A stretch of 64,000 nucleotides of DNA from NCBI RefSeq assembly GCF_002196515.1, contig NZ_CP018836.1, forward strand, positions 806,001 to 870,000, read 5' to 3'. The translations under genes were made by a program, and so were the position numbers. The notes beneath the pieces are model-generated. The model was not told the origin of the DNA, did not search any database, and saw only the letters and a list, made by a program, of their open reading frames with translations. Each line of letters starts with the position of its first letter. Within the stretch, counting starts at the first letter, position 1. The stretch comes from Vibrio gazogenes (lineage in GTDB: Bacteria; Pseudomonadota; Gammaproteobacteria; Enterobacterales; Vibrionaceae). Below, piece by piece: positions 63,660 to 64,000 of the stretch.

Positions 63660-64000
63660 CTACGTAAGCCTACTCTTCAACTCTTCTATGACTTGCATCA
63701 TAGCTACAAGCGGGTCAATTTCATCCTGTGAATAGATACTGCACGAAGCCATATCTTCGGGGTAATCAAAATTAGCGTAGACCTCTTGTAGCCGATCAAG
63801 CTTGGTCTGTTCATCATAATCGGACTCTGCAATATTAAGAAGATGAGCTAATCTCCATTTATCAAGAGCGGAGGCGGTGTCATCAGTCTGTTTAATCTGA
63901 TTCAAAATCAGGTTAAACAGCTCATCATCTTCCAAGGATTCTCCGCCAGCGATTATCGCAACGTCCTCATTTTCATTGCCATTGACGAGAAGAGCTACGG
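63660..64000 (-). CDS. DUF2247-like immunity protein, partial at right edge
   Basis: Frame open to the window edge (VALLVNGNENEDVAI..., SALDKWRLAHLLNI, LDRLQEVYANFDYPEDMASC, VIEELKSRLT). KW..L.L, Y-A-x-F-D-Y-P-E-D-M is the DUF2247 signature. A toxin scrap lies downstream rather than upstream, so the gene's own toxin would be beyond the edge. Confidence 0.6.
   Translation of the reverse strand, partial: VALLVNGNENEDVAIIAGGESLEDDELFNLILNQIKQTDDTASALDKWRLAHLLNIAESDYDEQTKLDRLQEVYANFDYPEDMASCSIYSQDEIDPLVAMMQVIEELKSRLT

Noticed and set aside
3485..64000. Integron-type cassette array
   Set aside because: No integrase gene, no attC-type sites (the leader stems lack the GTTRRRY core order), and units carry genes in two facing orientations.
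1..64000. tRNA or rRNA genes
   Set aside because: No cloverleaf with a T-loop GTTCRA and matching acceptor stem was noticed on either strand, and no rRNA sequence; not a computed scan.

Overview
The window looks like accessory DNA of a marine-type gammaproteobacterium. Vibrionaceae is my best guess, from the style of the CdiA filament, the insertion sequences and the colicin-D-like module, but no housekeeping gene is present to fix the genus. At the left edge (1-1335, minus strand) is the start of a PKS/NRPS-type acyl-AMP ligase gene. It is followed by an AT-rich gap, a broken metallo-beta-lactamase-fold gene and a complete IS3-family element (2279-3484).

From about 3.5 kb to the right edge the window is one long array of orphan contact-dependent inhibition (CDI) modules. 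About 24 truncated cdiA 3' segments or scraps and about 32 immunity-type genes lie on the minus strand. Between them, on the plus strand, lie 18 whole or partial copies of one gene for a fused nucleotidyltransferase-HEPN protein (MNT-HEPN). The unit, read left to right, is: hairpin-rich leader ('head'), MNT-HEPN gene (sometimes with a passenger gene), terminator-like hairpin and short tail block, immunity gene (minus), cdiA toxin segment (minus), next head. Recognisable toxin types are EndoU (twice), YwqJ-type deaminase, RES domain, Ntox21-type 16S rRNase, a second deaminase, AHH nuclease, colicin-D-type tRNase and non-specific-nuclease tails, plus several I cannot name. Immunity types include SUKH, LRR/MORN-like, Xre/MbcA/ParS-like, CdiI_2, CdiI_4, YezG, Imm45, colicin-D immunity and DUF2247.

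The passengers after full MNT-HEPN genes are endonuclease V (with an in-frame stop), KptA/Tpt1 RNA 2'-phosphotransferase, a DUF4291 protein (stop/start overlap with MNT-HEPN) and one unknown. A cdiB 5' fragment and two lipoprotein genes lie at 42.7-45.1 kb. Three short repeat families with a shared AGGACACAC end punctuate the array. Two IS256-family remnants are present; one truncates the last MNT-HEPN copy.

The cdiA segments lack a normal 5' end, so most modules are probably silent stores. Near-identical MNT-HEPN, leader and pre-toxin sequences give many places for homologous recombination. The same chimeric junctions recur next to different toxins, which suggests active shuffling. The MNT-HEPN copies themselves differ almost only in one patch of about 35 codons, of which I see five versions. 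This is the most unusual feature of the window.
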